A stretch of DNA of 64,000 nucleotides from Nicotiana tabacum (lineage: Eukaryota; Streptophyta; Magnoliopsida; Solanales; Solanaceae), in NCBI RefSeq assembly GCF_000715075.1, contig NC_134089.1, positions 109,561,157 to 109,625,156 of the forward strand, given 5' to 3'. Position 1 is the first letter of the stretch; every line of letters starts with the position of its first letter. Shown piece after piece: positions 49,041 to 60,519 of the stretch. The position numbers and the translations under genes are program-made. The notes beneath the pieces were generated by a model. It saw only the letters and a program-made list of their open reading frames with translations, did no database searches and was not told the origin of the DNA.

Positions 49041-49245
49041 AAGGTCTCCACTCCCTAGTTGATTTTATTTTAGACATAGGGTCTCCAATCCCTAGTTGCT
49101 TTGCCAACAAAGAGTCTCCACTCCCTAGTTGATTTTATCTTAGACAAAGGGTTTCCACTCCCTAGTCACTTTTCCAACGTAGGGTCTCCTCTCCCTGGTT
49201 GATTTTAGTATAGATATAGGGCTCCACTCCCTAATCTGTTTTTCC
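49041..49245 (+). repeat. GGGTCTCCACTCCCTAG repeats flanking the array
   Basis: Four to five units of about 45-55 bp with AGGGTCTCCACTCCCTAGTT and GATTTTATTTTAGAC. Related units sit left of the satellite at 46889-47000, so the CATAACCC array lies inside an older tandem repeat. Confidence 0.75.
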
Positions 49246-49934
49246 AAGGATACACAATACTGATTTTATTGCTTTCAATAATGAACTAGTTTAAATTTTC
49301 GTTACAATAACTCAAGAAATTTTTCCTAGTGAAAACTGGGACAGAAAAATTTCGTTAGTTTGTTTGATTTGGTGCCTGAACAGGTTTTTACTTTGAGGCA
49401 CAAGGTTGAGATGACCAAAAGAAGAAGTCTCAACCCAAATAAAAGAAAAGAAGAAACAAGAAAAGAAGTTCAACTCTGAGTGTAGAAGCGGAGAAAAGAT
49501 GCGGATTTCCCAAGCTATGGTTGAAGTCACAAGCTTTGCATGTCCCGACTTGATCCGAGAAGCTGAAGAAGATGGAACCAGTGTTTGTAGCTAACGAACA
49601 TCAAGATTCAGATCAGAGTCTGCAGGAAGAACCAGTCAAGACTCAATATCAAGCTTCAGAAGATTTATAGATAGGAATCTTGTAACTCGTAGTTGATAGG
49701 CTTAGCTAGTTTAGCTTTTTATTTTGCATTTTGGTGTAATAAGGAGTTCAGCAAGCAGAAACAGTAGCAACACTGATCTGATTCCTTTATAGCCAAGGAT
49801 TTGTAGGCAACCTCAAAAGCAAAGTTCGGTGTGACTTTTTCAAAAAATGCTTCCAAATGGAGTTTCAAACGGGTAAAAAATTGCTCGTAATTGCTCACTT
49901 TATCTTTGCCCGAAAGTTCTTCATGTTTCCGAGG
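49246..49934 (+). other. T2 3' untranslated region, last part
   Basis: No domain or long repeat. A degenerate copy of the recurring motif (GATCTGATTCC...GGATTTGTAGGCAACC...GTTCGGTGTGA) is at about 49775-49833. Confidence 0.55.
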
Positions 49935-49947
49935 AAAGAGGGGCAGC
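49935..49947 (+). other. T2 polypurine tract
   Basis: AAAGAGGGGCAGC directly precedes the 3' LTR start TGTGAGCACG; it matches the T1 tract. Confidence 0.85.
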
Positions 49948-52699
49948 TGTGAGCACGTGATTTTTGCCCTACATGAAAATAACTCCTAAAATAAGCCAAA
50001 AATAATTTTAATTGATTTTTAGAAGTTTTTCTTTATTTAGTTGCATTTCATGCATTTATAATATTTTTAAATCATAGAAAAATCATAAAAATTTTTACGT
50101 TTAATTTCATGTTATCTTAGGTTTATTTGCATTTACGAATTAATTATATTGCCATATGCATCTTTTAAATAATTAAAAATCAAAAAAATGCATTCTTAGC
50201 TTAGTTAATTAATTAGGCAAAATAGATAAATAATTTGGCGATATAAATGAGATTAAACTAAATTAGAGTTTAAAATGGCTAACATTGCAAAAAAAAAAAA
50301 AAAGAGTTTTGGATTTGTTCTTGTTTTAAATCTGGGCTAAAATCATTTTTTATGGCCCAATTCCCTCAAAATCCACCCAAATCCCTTCAAGACCAAAGCT
50401 CAATACCCATTTCCCTTCCCTTAAATCCCTAAAACCTAGACACAAAATGGGGCATCAGATTTTTTTCATACAATTAGAGACCCCTAGACAAAAACGGCGC
50501 ATCAAAAAGCTCCTGCTCCATTTTTCGTCCTCACACTAAAAAGCAGACGGTCTCCTTCAAAAACGGAGAATAACGAAATCATACCCCCCCCCTCTATTCG
50601 GTCATTTGGATTGAGAGCAGAGGAGAGCGAAATTCTTCTCTAAATCAAGCTTCCATCCATTCTTCTTCTCTCATCTCCTCTCACATTGAAATCAAAAGTT
50701 TTCAAGAGATTCAAAAACAAAAACAAAAAAGGTATAGTAAAAAAAGAGGGGAACAAGGAAGAATTTCTAAGTCTAGCTCCATTTTTTGTGTGTGTGTTCT
50801 TATGCTTCATCATCTCTACAATTTCTGGGGTGTTCAGGTTTGATTTCCGAAAATCTGGGCTCCCAAGAATTGATTGTCGAACCTCTGATGTTGATTGCTG
50901 AAACTTCTGCTGAGTTTCAACTTTGAAAGATTTCATCATTCATTTGGTTATTTGAAATTTTGTTCTCTGTTTTGCTCCCAGGTATGTCGAAATTTTTGTT
51001 TGTAATTCCCTTTAATTGAAAGATTGTTTGTATGAGCTGAAGCGGCATTTCTCTTCTGTTTACATTTCTTGGTTCATGGTTTGCTTGTGGAAATTATAAT
51101 TCTGGAGAAGTTGTTGCTCATAGTACTATTTTGTGCTTTATTTACTTGCGAATATTATTATAAATAACCAACTTTTTCATTATTGGTCGGGCTAATAGTG
51201 TAGATTTTAGACTTGAGTCATTAGAGAAGAGTAGTTCAATGGTGTTAGGATGTAATAAACAAAATGCTTCAATTGGAAAGTCAAGCATCTCTTCATGAAA
51301 TCGGAATTCACTGGGATCCTGATGTCTTTTTAGCCATTTTCGGAGATTGATTTTGTCGATTTCTTTAACAGCCAGCTATTAATTTGACATTCATATGCCA
51401 TGTTTGCTGCTCTTTGCTAGACAAACAGTTTGAAAAAATGGGATTATTTTTGTTGTAAATTTCATTTTAGTAGTAGGATGAATGATTCATGTATTGGTAA
51501 TGGAAATTATTCAAAGCTTTTGTATGTAATATGGCTAAGCTTTTGAGTTTGCTAAGATCTTTGAGCTTGTTGGATTTAATTCGGCCCAGCTCTGTGAGTA
51601 AGGCCTAATAGAGCCTCACTTTAGAATATTGACATAACCCAGTTGTTTTATTATTTTTACCACATAACTGAACTAATTTGTTTGGGAGGCATCACATGAC
51701 TAGCTTATTCCTACTTATTTAATTTGAACATGTTTGGAATTCTTTCAACCTGAAGGCTTTAACTTAATCACGCCCCATTGTAGGCTAGTGAATGTCCCAT
51801 GCAAGTTAAAGTCTGGACCACTGTAATCCTATCAACGAAATCCATACTCTTCAACCTTAACCATTAATCTCAAACATAGAAATTGAATGATTCAAACAAC
51901 GTAGTTTACTTTAGGCGCGTAATTAAATCATCACAGCTATGGGTACGGTTCCCGTGACATAGTCATGATACCTAATTCCCAAATTCGGGGGTGCATTTTA
52001 TGTAACCCGATTATAACACTCATCCATGGCCCTCACAAATGTTGCTATTAAAAATTGAATCTTCGTAGTTGCTTTGGGCGCGTTATTTAAATAATTCATC
52101 ATAGCTACATGTACGGTTCCCGTGACGTAGTTGTGATTTTTAATTATTAAAATCCGGGTGTGCATTTCATGTGACCCGACCATAACAACTTTAAACATTA
52201 TTAAAATACACATGTCGTGAATTGTGGGTGCATTTAATATAGTGTGTTTCGCGCCGTGTTCCAAAACAAATAAGTGTACGACAATCGTCACTTGTTCAAG
52301 AAATAATTAAGTACATCCTAAAAGCAGGTAAAATAATTAAAAGGCGGTTATAAAGCTAAAAATGCACAATAGTTTAAAACATGTAATAAATCGGATAATA
52401 GGCCAATTTTAATAGTTTAAGCGACCGTACTAGAACCGCGGAACCCTGGAATGCCTAACACCTTCTCCCAGATTAATAGAATTCCTTATCTAGAATTTCT
52501 AGTTCGCAGACTTATAAAGTAAAATCGAAATTTCCTCGATTTGAGATTTTAAAATAAACCGGTGACTTGGGACACCAAATAAACTATTTCAAGTGGCAAC
52601 TCTAATAAAATAAATAAATAATCTCATTTCGAATAATGTCACTTAAATTGGAAAACTCCCTTATATCACCCCTCGGGTGGTAGAAAAGGAGGTGTGACA
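49948..52699 (+). repeat. T2 3' LTR (2752 bp)
   Basis: It starts TGTGAGCACGTGATTTTTGCCC, ends AAGGAGGTGTGACA at 52699 and is followed by the GCATA duplicate. It is slightly shorter than the 5' LTR, with small deletions near 51797 and 52015. Confidence 0.93.
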
Positions 52700-52772
52700 G
52701 CATACTCTGAGACAGTCATAGCACCCTAGCGCAAATGCTCAATCTCTGTGTGTCATGTGTCCCTTAGGCTCT
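52700..52772 (-). pseudogene. E2 gag fragment between T2 and the inversion breakpoint
   Basis: The minus strand encodes SLRDT, a stop, EIEHLR, a stop and GAMTVSEYA, which continue into YAVRYTSLARHA at 37887 once T2 is removed. Homology to gag stops sharply at 52772. The part of gag that should come just before SLRD is on the plus strand at about 62343. Confidence 0.85.
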
Positions 52773-53566
52773 ATTTCTTTGTTTTCTTCTCTAATTGTGA
52801 GTAACTAGACCCACTAGCTAGGGTTGTGGCTCAACCCTAGTATGGGTAATTGATAGGTCTTGTGATTTGATGCTTGATTGTCTATGCGTGTTTCATATTT
52901 GGGCTAATTTAGGGTTTTAATTGTGAATTAGTGGTTGCAAACACTAGTTTATGCCTAGTAGATTTTGGCTCTTCTTGAGAAAGAGAGCCTAAGTCCATGA
53001 AATTAGTCCAACAAGGAATTGGGGCGTACTCAAGAGATTGATAGCCCCAATTAAAGGGTTAAACCTAGAGATAGTAATACCCGACTTGAACCTTGATTGC
53101 TTGCACAAATTTTCATACCCAATTGGTCTTGAGAAAGTCAATTCGGGCAAAATCACTCGAACTACCGAGAGGTGTAGAGTGAGTAGAATCGTACAATGGT
53201 TATATCATACTCCCCAAAAATCCGTCAATCTAGCTAGACTCAAGAATCCGTCAATTGATTACCTAGATGAAAGTCACTACCCTAGTGCCTTTTAATCATT
53301 TGAACAACTCGCAATAGTTTAACCTTATCTTTATTTAGTTTAATTGAGCATTGTAGTTTTATAATATTAGAATTATAAATCAAACCAAAAATGTGTAGAA
53401 GTGCAATTAAGAGCAAATACACAACTCTCATCTAGATAGACACTCAACTCCAATATATAGCTCCCTGTGGAAATCGATCCCGACCTTAATCGGGTAAAAA
53501 CTGCTTCGACCTCTCTCGCTACTCAATAGTAGTGCAGGGTTGGCCTCGGTCATTAACTCCGATGAA
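52773..53566 (+). repeat. E4 LTR, 3' (R/U5) portion, displaced by inversion
   Basis: This sequence does not belong to E2 or E3. It contains CTCCCTGTGGAAATCGATCC, CGACCTTAATCGGGTAAAA and CTACTCAATAGTAGTGCAGGG near its end, typical of the terminal part of some plant gypsy LTRs. It has no LTR start. Joined with 62344-63003 (minus) it would give an LTR of about 1.45 kb. A short open frame (53038-53295) has no known domain. The right boundary with E3 is uncertain by a few tens of bases. Confidence 0.6.
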
Positions 53567-54219
53567 CCTGCCACCAAGCTCAGAAATACCAGAATCTGCA
53601 CACATGGTGCGTGGATTAATGTGAGTACACCAACTCAGTAAGTAATAAAAGTAAATAAAGACTGAGTAGTAGGAAACGATAAAACCACATCATGATAAAC
53701 TCAGTAAGCACAACAAGCTTTCAAATCAGAATACGAGTCAATCGTCTCATTTAAAATCCAGCTTTTGGTAAAAATCATTTGAAGAGGCTTTCCAACAGTT
53801 TCAATAGAGGTTCAATACAGTTTATAGTAAAAGTGATAAAAATAATAATCAGCCCCTCGGGCAAAACATAGTTCGTATACAGCCCCTCGGGCAAACATAA
53901 ATCGTATACATCTCATACCATAAAAATCTCAGTGGAAATAACGAAGCCAAATCAGTGATTAAATTCCGAACATCTCGTAAAAACTCCAGTTTCAATGAAA
54001 GTTGTTTAAAAGTATTTTTTCAACATTTTCAATAGAGGCTCATTATAAAGAGGAGTGAAAACAGTAATTTCATAAAAATAAGCCCCTCAGGAAAAGTATC
54101 GCAAATCATCACTCATATATATATATATAGCCCCTCGGGCAAGCCTCTCAGTCACTCGAGACTCAACTCTCATCAATCAGCGCTCACACTCAGCACTCAC
54201 GCTCAATAGGTACCTTATA

Positions 54220-54545
54220 ATAACCGCTGTAACGTGCAGCCCAATCCATAAATATATATAGTCGACTGCGCTCACTGGGGGTGTGTAGACTCCGGAAGGG
54301 CTCTTACAACCCAAGTGCTATATCGATGCGGCGTGCAGCTCGATCCAACATATCGTTGCGGCATGCAGCCTGATCCATATACATTGCTGCGGAGTGCAGC
54401 CCGATCCATAAATATATAATCCTCACAACCAGGCCCTCGACCTCTCTCATTCATCAATCTCACAATCAAGCCCTTGGCCTCTCTCATTCATCAACCTCAT
54501 AGTCAGGCCCTCGGCCTCTCTCATCCATCAACCTCACAAGCAACT
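54220..54545 (-). repeat. Tandem units in E3 LTR
   Basis: Four GCGTGCAGCCCGATCCATA-type units (54224-54420) are followed by three ~38-bp units with AGGCCCTCGGCCTCTCTCAT (54430-54545). The second array is scarcely present in the E1 LTR. Confidence 0.7.
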
Positions 54546-55454
54546 CGAACTATCAGTAAAATAGGGTGTTCATCCTAAAATATCATTTATAGCATCAAAC
54601 CTGGGTAAATAAGGTTGAGTTATGAAATCAGTAAAACACAGCTTGAGTGAGTACAAATATTAAGTCAAAACAGTGAGGAATAGTAGTAAAAAGCCCCTAA
54701 GGGTCCAAATAGTTGGCACGCGGTCCAAATATGGCATTCAACTCAAAACATAATAGTACTTTCCAAAACACAATAGTATCAAATAGTTTTCAATCAAATA
54801 CGCGACTTAATAGTTGTACCGGACGAACCAAGTCACAATTTCCATCGTTGCACACCCCCATGCTCGTCATCTAGCGTGTGTGTCACCTCAAAGTAGTGAA
54901 ACGATGTGAAATACTAGGTTTCATACCCTTAGGACTAGATTTACAATCATTACTTACCTCAAACCGGTCTAACCTCTAGCCCGGAATTCCCTTGCCTCTT
55001 GACTCAGCCTACAAAAGTGCCAAGTTTAACCAAAATCAGTATATTATCATCAATATACGCTAAAGGAACAAAGCACAAGCGAAAATAATCAAATTAACTC
55101 AAAAATCCCGAAATTAGCTCAAACCCGACCTCGGTCCCACATCTCCCAATCTGATAAAAATTACAAAACTGGAAAACCCATTCACTTACGAGTCTACCCA
55201 TATTAAATTCACCAAAATCCGACATCAAATGGCCATCCAAATCCCTAAAATCAACTCTCAAAATTTTCTTTTATTTTTTCCAATTTTTACCCCAAATTCC
55301 CAAATTAAATGATAATAATCAAGACATAATCATGGAATTTAACCAAATTTGAGTGAAGAACACTTACCCCAATTAATCCTTTGAAAATCCCTTCAAAAAT
55401 CGCCTTAATACGAGCTCCAAAGCTCCAAAAATGCAAAAATGGCCCAAACCCTCG

Positions 55455-55870
55455 AAATAGAGTACTTTATAATCTACCCAGGCATTTACCCTATGCTATC
55501 ATGGACAAACTAATGCTATAGAGAAGCACAAAATTTTCCATCCCTTCTTTTACCCTATGCGATCACGGCCATTCCTCCGCGATCGCGTAGAACAAATTTT
55601 TCCAATAGCCTTCTCCAACTCTTCCGGACAGCCTCTAGTATAATGGTCATAATTTTTTGTACAAAATTCCAAATTAAAATTGGTTTAACTTTCTAAAAAC
55701 TAGTCATCAAGGGCTACAACTTGCATTAGATCATCTTCAAATTCCTTATAGATTGTGAGATATAAGCTTCCAAAGTTGGGTCAGTGCAACAAAGATTTTA
55801 CTATATGCGATCGCAGGAAGACTTACACAATCGCATAGCACAACTCCATTTTTCCAAATTTTCTCTATGC
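55455..55870 (-). promoter_or_regulatory. E3 LTR TATA-like box and CpG motif array
   Basis: In minus orientation GCGATCGC-type motifs (near 55558, 55580 and 55806) and degenerate relatives (CTATGCTAACGCGG near 55865, GCTATCATGG near 55496) precede ATTATAAAG (about 55462-55472). The array is more decayed than in E1, with TG/CA where CG is expected. Confidence 0.5.
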
Positions 55871-56594
55871 TAACGCGGCCAGATCTATGCTAACACACTG
55901 TACAACCATGTAGCCAAAAAGCAGCAACTAGAAATGGCTTAGAAATGGTCCGAAACCTCCCCGAAACTCTCCCGAGCCCCTCGGGACCCCGCCGAACATA
56001 CCAACAAGTCTCAAAACAAATCACGGACTAAGTAGAGGCCTCAAATCACATCAAACAACGCTAAAAACACAAATCATACCTCAATTCAAAATCAATGAAC
56101 TTTGAAACTTTAACTTCCACAACTGATGCTGAAACCTATCAAATCGCGTTCAATTCACCTCAACTTTTGCACACAAGTCACATTTGACATTACGGACTTG
56201 CTCCAACTTTCGGAATCAAAATTCGACCCCGATATCAAAAAGTCCACTCCCAGTCAAACTTTTCAAAATTCTCACTTTCGCCATTTCAAGCCAAATTCTA
56301 CTACGGACCTCCAAACCACAATCCGAATGCGCTCCTAAGTCCAAAATCACCCAACGGATCTAACTAAATCATAAAAATCCAAATCCGACATCGAATACTA
56401 AAAAGTCAAAACTTGGTCAAACCTTTCAAATTTAAAGCTTCAAACTGAGAATTGTTCTTCCAAATCTATTCTGATTATCCTGAAAACCAAAACTGACGAT
56501 TTACATAAGTCATAATACATCACACGGGGCTAGTCATGCCCGAGAACTGGCGAGCGAAGTGCAAATGCTCAAAACGACCGGTCGGGTCGTTACA

Positions 56595-58736
56595 TGGATG
56601 TCTTTGCACAGTGTATAAACTATTGTAAACTAGTAGACCTAGGGTTTAAGGGTCACCGGTAGACATGGACAAATAAAAGAAGGAATGGACATACTATACT
56701 AGAAAGGTTGGACACACTCCTAGCAAACTATGATTGGATTCAAATATTTCATGAAACAATAGTGCAACACCTTCCCCGTAGACATAATATATTTCGATTT
56801 GAAAAAATATGGACAACAAACCCTACACTCATAAATGTAATTCATTAGTCATGGCAAAATAGTTCTTCAAAAGTTGAAGCTATGACAAATTTTCAGGATA
56901 ATGTAACTTATTGGAATATGCACACTTTTGGAAATATTTTCGCGAAAAAAAAGAGAAGAAAATATTAGCTAGAATTAATGTTATTCAACGATCCATGCAC
57001 TATACTACTAGCAATTTCCTACAAAGCTTAGAAATCCAACTACATCATGAATTTAGTGCTTTACTAAGGCAGGAGGAAGATTTTTGGAAATTAAAGTCAA
57101 GAGTACAATAGCTAAACGATGGTTATTCTAATACTAAATTTTTCACATGTCTACCTTACAGAGAATTAGACGTAACTGTATAAATGCTTTAAAAAATAGT
57201 GTAGGTAATTGGACTTATGATCCAACAGAAATCCACGAACAAATCTATCAATACTACACTACCCTATTCAAAATACGACATTCATTAACTAATAAAATAA
57301 ACAATAAATCGACCATAGTTAATTCTTCGAACTATGCTAATCAACAACAACTGGCACAACCATTAAAGTTGGTTGAAATAAAGCAAGCCCTATTCTACTT
57401 TCAACCTTTTAAGGCACCGGTGCCAGATGGACATCATCCGTACTTCTTTCAAAAGTATTGGAGAGAAGTGAGACACTCAATTATAAATTGTTGTTACAAT
57501 GCATTCAAAGAAAGTAAAATTCCATAAGATATTAATAAAACTTATTTGTTCCTAATTCCTAAGGTAAAAAATGCCGTAGTAATTACTCAATATTGTCCTA
57601 TAAGCCTTTGCAACACAATCTACAAACTAATTACGAAAATCATTGTAAATAGACTAAAACCTTTCCAACAAAAATAATTGGTCCAACACAATCAAGTTTC
57701 CAACAGGGAAAAAGAGCTTAAGACAATGCAATAATTGTGCAGGAAATTCTTAACCATTTAAAAAAATAAAAAAAAAGGACGAACATGTCACATGTTGCTA
57801 AAATTAGATATGGAAACGGCTTTTGATAAGCTTGAATGGTCCTTCATAAAAAACACACTCCACTATTTCAATATACCACACAGTCTCATTTCACTCATCA
57901 TGTCCTGCATTACAACATCTTCCATTTCTATATTAATCAATGGATCACGTACTAACTTTTTTAAACCATCTAGGGGTATACGTCAAGGAGATCCCTTATC
58001 TCCTTATATATTTATTATGAGCTTAGAACGCCTCTCATAGAATATATTCCAATCAGTAGATTACCTATTATAGAAACCTATACAAATTTCACAAAATGGA
58101 CCTCAATTATCACATCTTTTCTTTGCAGACGACATCATCCTTCTGTCTAAAGTAAATGATACTAGCTGCAACACCATCATTGACACTCTTAATACCTTTA
58201 CTAAACTATCCAACCAAACTATTAATTTCCAAAAATCAATTATTTTTTTCTCAAATAACTGTGCTACTGAAGCTAAACAAAATATACTATCTTGCTTTAG
58301 TATGCATGAAGGAAAACAATTTGGAAAATACTTAGGTTTCCCCATGTTTCAACATAGACCTAATAAGTCAGATTTTCAATTTTTATTAGATAACTTCAAG
58401 GCTAGACTTGCAGGCTGGAAGACTAACTTCCTATCACTACCAGATAGAATTACTCTCATTAAATCAACACTTCTAGTTTAGCAAACCACATAATGTATAC
58501 ACTACAATTCCTAAAAATATTATCGACAAAATGGAGAAATACATGTGCAATTTCCTATGGGGAACTACTCAACAACAAAGAAAGATTCACTTAGTAAATT
58601 GAAAAAAAATTTACCATGCCCAAAATTTAGGAGGTCTAGGTAAACAGAGGCTTGATTTAAAAAATAAGACATTACTGGCAGGATTAGCATGTCGCCTATT
58701 TCATTCACCTAAATAACTATGGGCAAACACTCTTAT
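56595..58736 (+). pseudogene. LINE, 5' part (end of endonuclease to RT)
   Basis: It encodes the end of an APE-type endonuclease (LVDLGFKGHR, then TWTNKR, about 56635-56680) and a linker with FRFEKIWTT. The RT follows in several frames: FFHMSTLQRIRRNCI (57138), PVPDGHHPYFFQKYW, LDMETAFDKLEWSFI (57800), GIRQGDPLSPYIFI (57970), FFADDIILLS (catalytic, about 58121-58150), KYLGFP and LAGWKTNFLSLPDR (58410). Stops and frameshifts are frequent. It ends at WANTLI, where the E2 5' LTR begins; the sequence continues in frame at 7663 (minus). The left end is cut by E3. Confidence 0.92.
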
Positions 58737-59394
58737 TTTAACGACCCGGCCGGTCATTTTAAGAATTAACGCCCCGATCCCTTATTAACTGCATTCTCCG
58801 TATTTGTTTCCGCTATTTTGAGTTGCCCGGAGGATTTATTTGGAGTTTCGGAGAGCTTTGGTATACTTAGTCCCTAAACGAGAGTTTAAGTTTTAGAATT
58901 TGGACCGTCATCGAAGCAGCGTGAAGACGGCCTCAGAACGAAATTTTGTTGGTTCCTTTGGCTCCGTTAGGTGAATTTGAGCTTAGGAACGTGTTCGGAT
59001 TGCATTTTGGAGGTCCGTAGCTTAATTAGGCTTGAAATGCCGAAAGTTAAATTTTTGAAGTTTCCGGTTTGATAGTTAGATTTTGATATCAGGGTCGGAA
59101 TGGAATTCCAGAAGTTGGTGTAGCTCCGTAGTGTTGAAGGTGACATGTGTGCAAAATTTCAGGTCATTCGTATGAGGTTTCATAGACTTTTTGATCGAAA
59201 GCATAATTTGAGAGTTTTTGAAGTTCTTATGCTTGAATCCGATGTTAATTGGTTGATTCGATGTTGTTTGAGGTTTTTTGAAGATTTGTATAAGTTTTGA
59301 TAGTGGTATATGACTTGTTCTTGCTTTTGGTTGAGGTCCCGGGGGCCTCAGGGTGATTTTGGATGGGGGAAGTTTGGAGTTGGGAATTTGCAGC

Positions 59395-59690
59395 TGAAGC
59401 TGCTGAGTTTGCTGTCATAACCGCACCTTCAGCTTGGGGACCGCGGGTGAGAGCCTGCAGAAGCGAAAGGGAAGCCGCAGATGCGGCCAAGGGGAAGAAA
59501 GGCTGGAACCGCAGATGCAGAAGTTTTGTTGCATCTGCGAGCCCACAGATGCGGAGCCTGGGGCGCTGGTGCGGATAAGGAGGATTAATGGGAAACCACA
59601 GAAGCGGTTGATTATGCGCAGGAGCAGTCCTGCAGGTGCGGAAATTTGGACCGCAGATGCGGTATCGCTGGGCATAACATATAAATAGAT
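59395..59690 (+). promoter_or_regulatory. E2 5' LTR promoter: CpG array and TATA box
   Basis: Motifs CCGCAGATGCGG, GCAGGTGCGG, ACCGCAGATGC and relatives occupy 59415-59665, directly followed by ATATAAATAG at 59679-59688. The same layout is found in the other E2 LTR. Confidence 0.6.
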
Positions 59691-60519
59691 GCCTTCGCGA
59701 ATTTGAGTTATTTTTCATATCTTTTCAAACGGAAAGAAGTTTTGGGGAGCATTTTCAAGGGATATTTTTAGAGGGATTCATTGAGATAAAGTCCTTGGTC
59801 CTTAAGCTCATTATTATAGTAATTTTTATCATTGTAAGCATGAAATTTGAAGGAAAATCAGTGGTAAATCGAGGGTTAGGGCTTGGTTAATTGGAGAGTT
59901 TTGATTGGTGATATGAGGGGCCATTTGAGGTTCGATTTTGGTACTTTTGGTATGAATTAACTCGTGAGAGTATGAGGATTCCGAATTTATAAATTTTACC
60001 CGCTTCTGAGATGTGGGCCCGGGGGTATTTTGGTCATTTTTCCTAATTTGCGTATTAGCTTAGAATTAATTAGTTGAATTAGTTACTTGAAGTTATATTT
60101 ACATTATGCAATTACTTTAAATAGATTTGGGCCATTTGGAGTTGGATACTCATAGCAAGAACGTGGTTTTGAGGTAAATGGCTTACCTAACCTTATGTGG
60201 GGGAACTCCCCTTAGGACTTGGTATTGTTGATATTTAAAATGCCTTGTACGTGAGGTGACGAGTGTGTACTTGTGCTAGTTATTAAAAATTGTTTTCATT
60301 AAGTAACTATAACTGTGCTATTTTTCTTGTTTATACTACTTACAATTTAAGCATATTGTTAGCTTAGGAAAGCATGTCTAATTGACTTAATTGCTCTACT
60401 TGCTCAAACTGCCTTATTTGAATTATTTGCAGCATGCTAGGTTAGAAATACCTGTTTTACCTTGGTATGAAATTTGAATTGAATTGAGTATTCTTCATGT
60501 TGCTACTATATGTTTATAT

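Larger units (their letters stand above)
37888..52699 (+). mobile_element. T2: Tat-type element, pol-deleted, in E2 gag
   Basis: LTRs are at 37888-40784 and 49948-52699, flanked by GCATA (37883-37887 and 52700-52704). It has an Arg-type primer site, a long low-complexity leader, gag, scraps of the pre-RT linker and the last residues of integrase, then a long 3' region with a 2.1-kb tandem array. PR, RT, RNase H and the integrase core are missing, so it could move only with proteins from another element. LTR sequence differs from T1. Confidence 0.93.
7664..52772 (-). mobile_element. E2: chromovirus, 3' LTR to gag (interrupted by S1/T1, MITE, T2)
   Basis: Pieces in minus-strand order: gag fragments 52700-52772 and 36921-37887, protease and RT linker 35754-36193, RT 12481-13181, RNase H 11940-12480, integrase with chromodomain 10430-11940, polypurine tract, and 3' LTR 7664-10402. 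Removing the nested insertions (13182-35753, 36194-36920, 37888-52699, each with target duplications) gives one co-linear Gag-Pol. The 5' LTR and gag start are at 58737-62343 on the opposite strand, evidently displaced by an inversion. Target duplication in the LINE is CTTAT (7659-7663 and 58732-58736). Confidence 0.88.
53567..56594 (-). repeat. E3: LTR of the E1 family (lacking its 3' end)
   Basis: It starts TGTAACGACCCGACCGG at 56594 (minus) next to LINE sequence. It shares with the E1 LTR the 'cccctcgggcaa' blocks, GCAGCCCGATCC units, the CAACTCAGTAAGTAA segment and the CpG-rich U3. The last ~350 bp of the LTR are missing at the left, where E4 sequence starts; insertion of E4 into this LTR explains that. 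Confidence 0.85.

Noticed and set aside
47121..49110. Four to five long overlapping minus-strand open frames
   Set aside because: They are translations of the CCGGCATAACCC tandem repeat in all three frames, with no domain and no independent start or end.
53038..53295. 85-residue plus-strand open frame
   Set aside because: It lies in the E4 LTR end portion with no domain or conserved start; most likely a chance frame.
59245..59718. 157-residue minus-strand open frame in the E2 5' LTR
   Set aside because: It is antisense to the LTR, spans the CpG array and promoter, and has no recognisable domain; the GC-rich array simply lacks stops.
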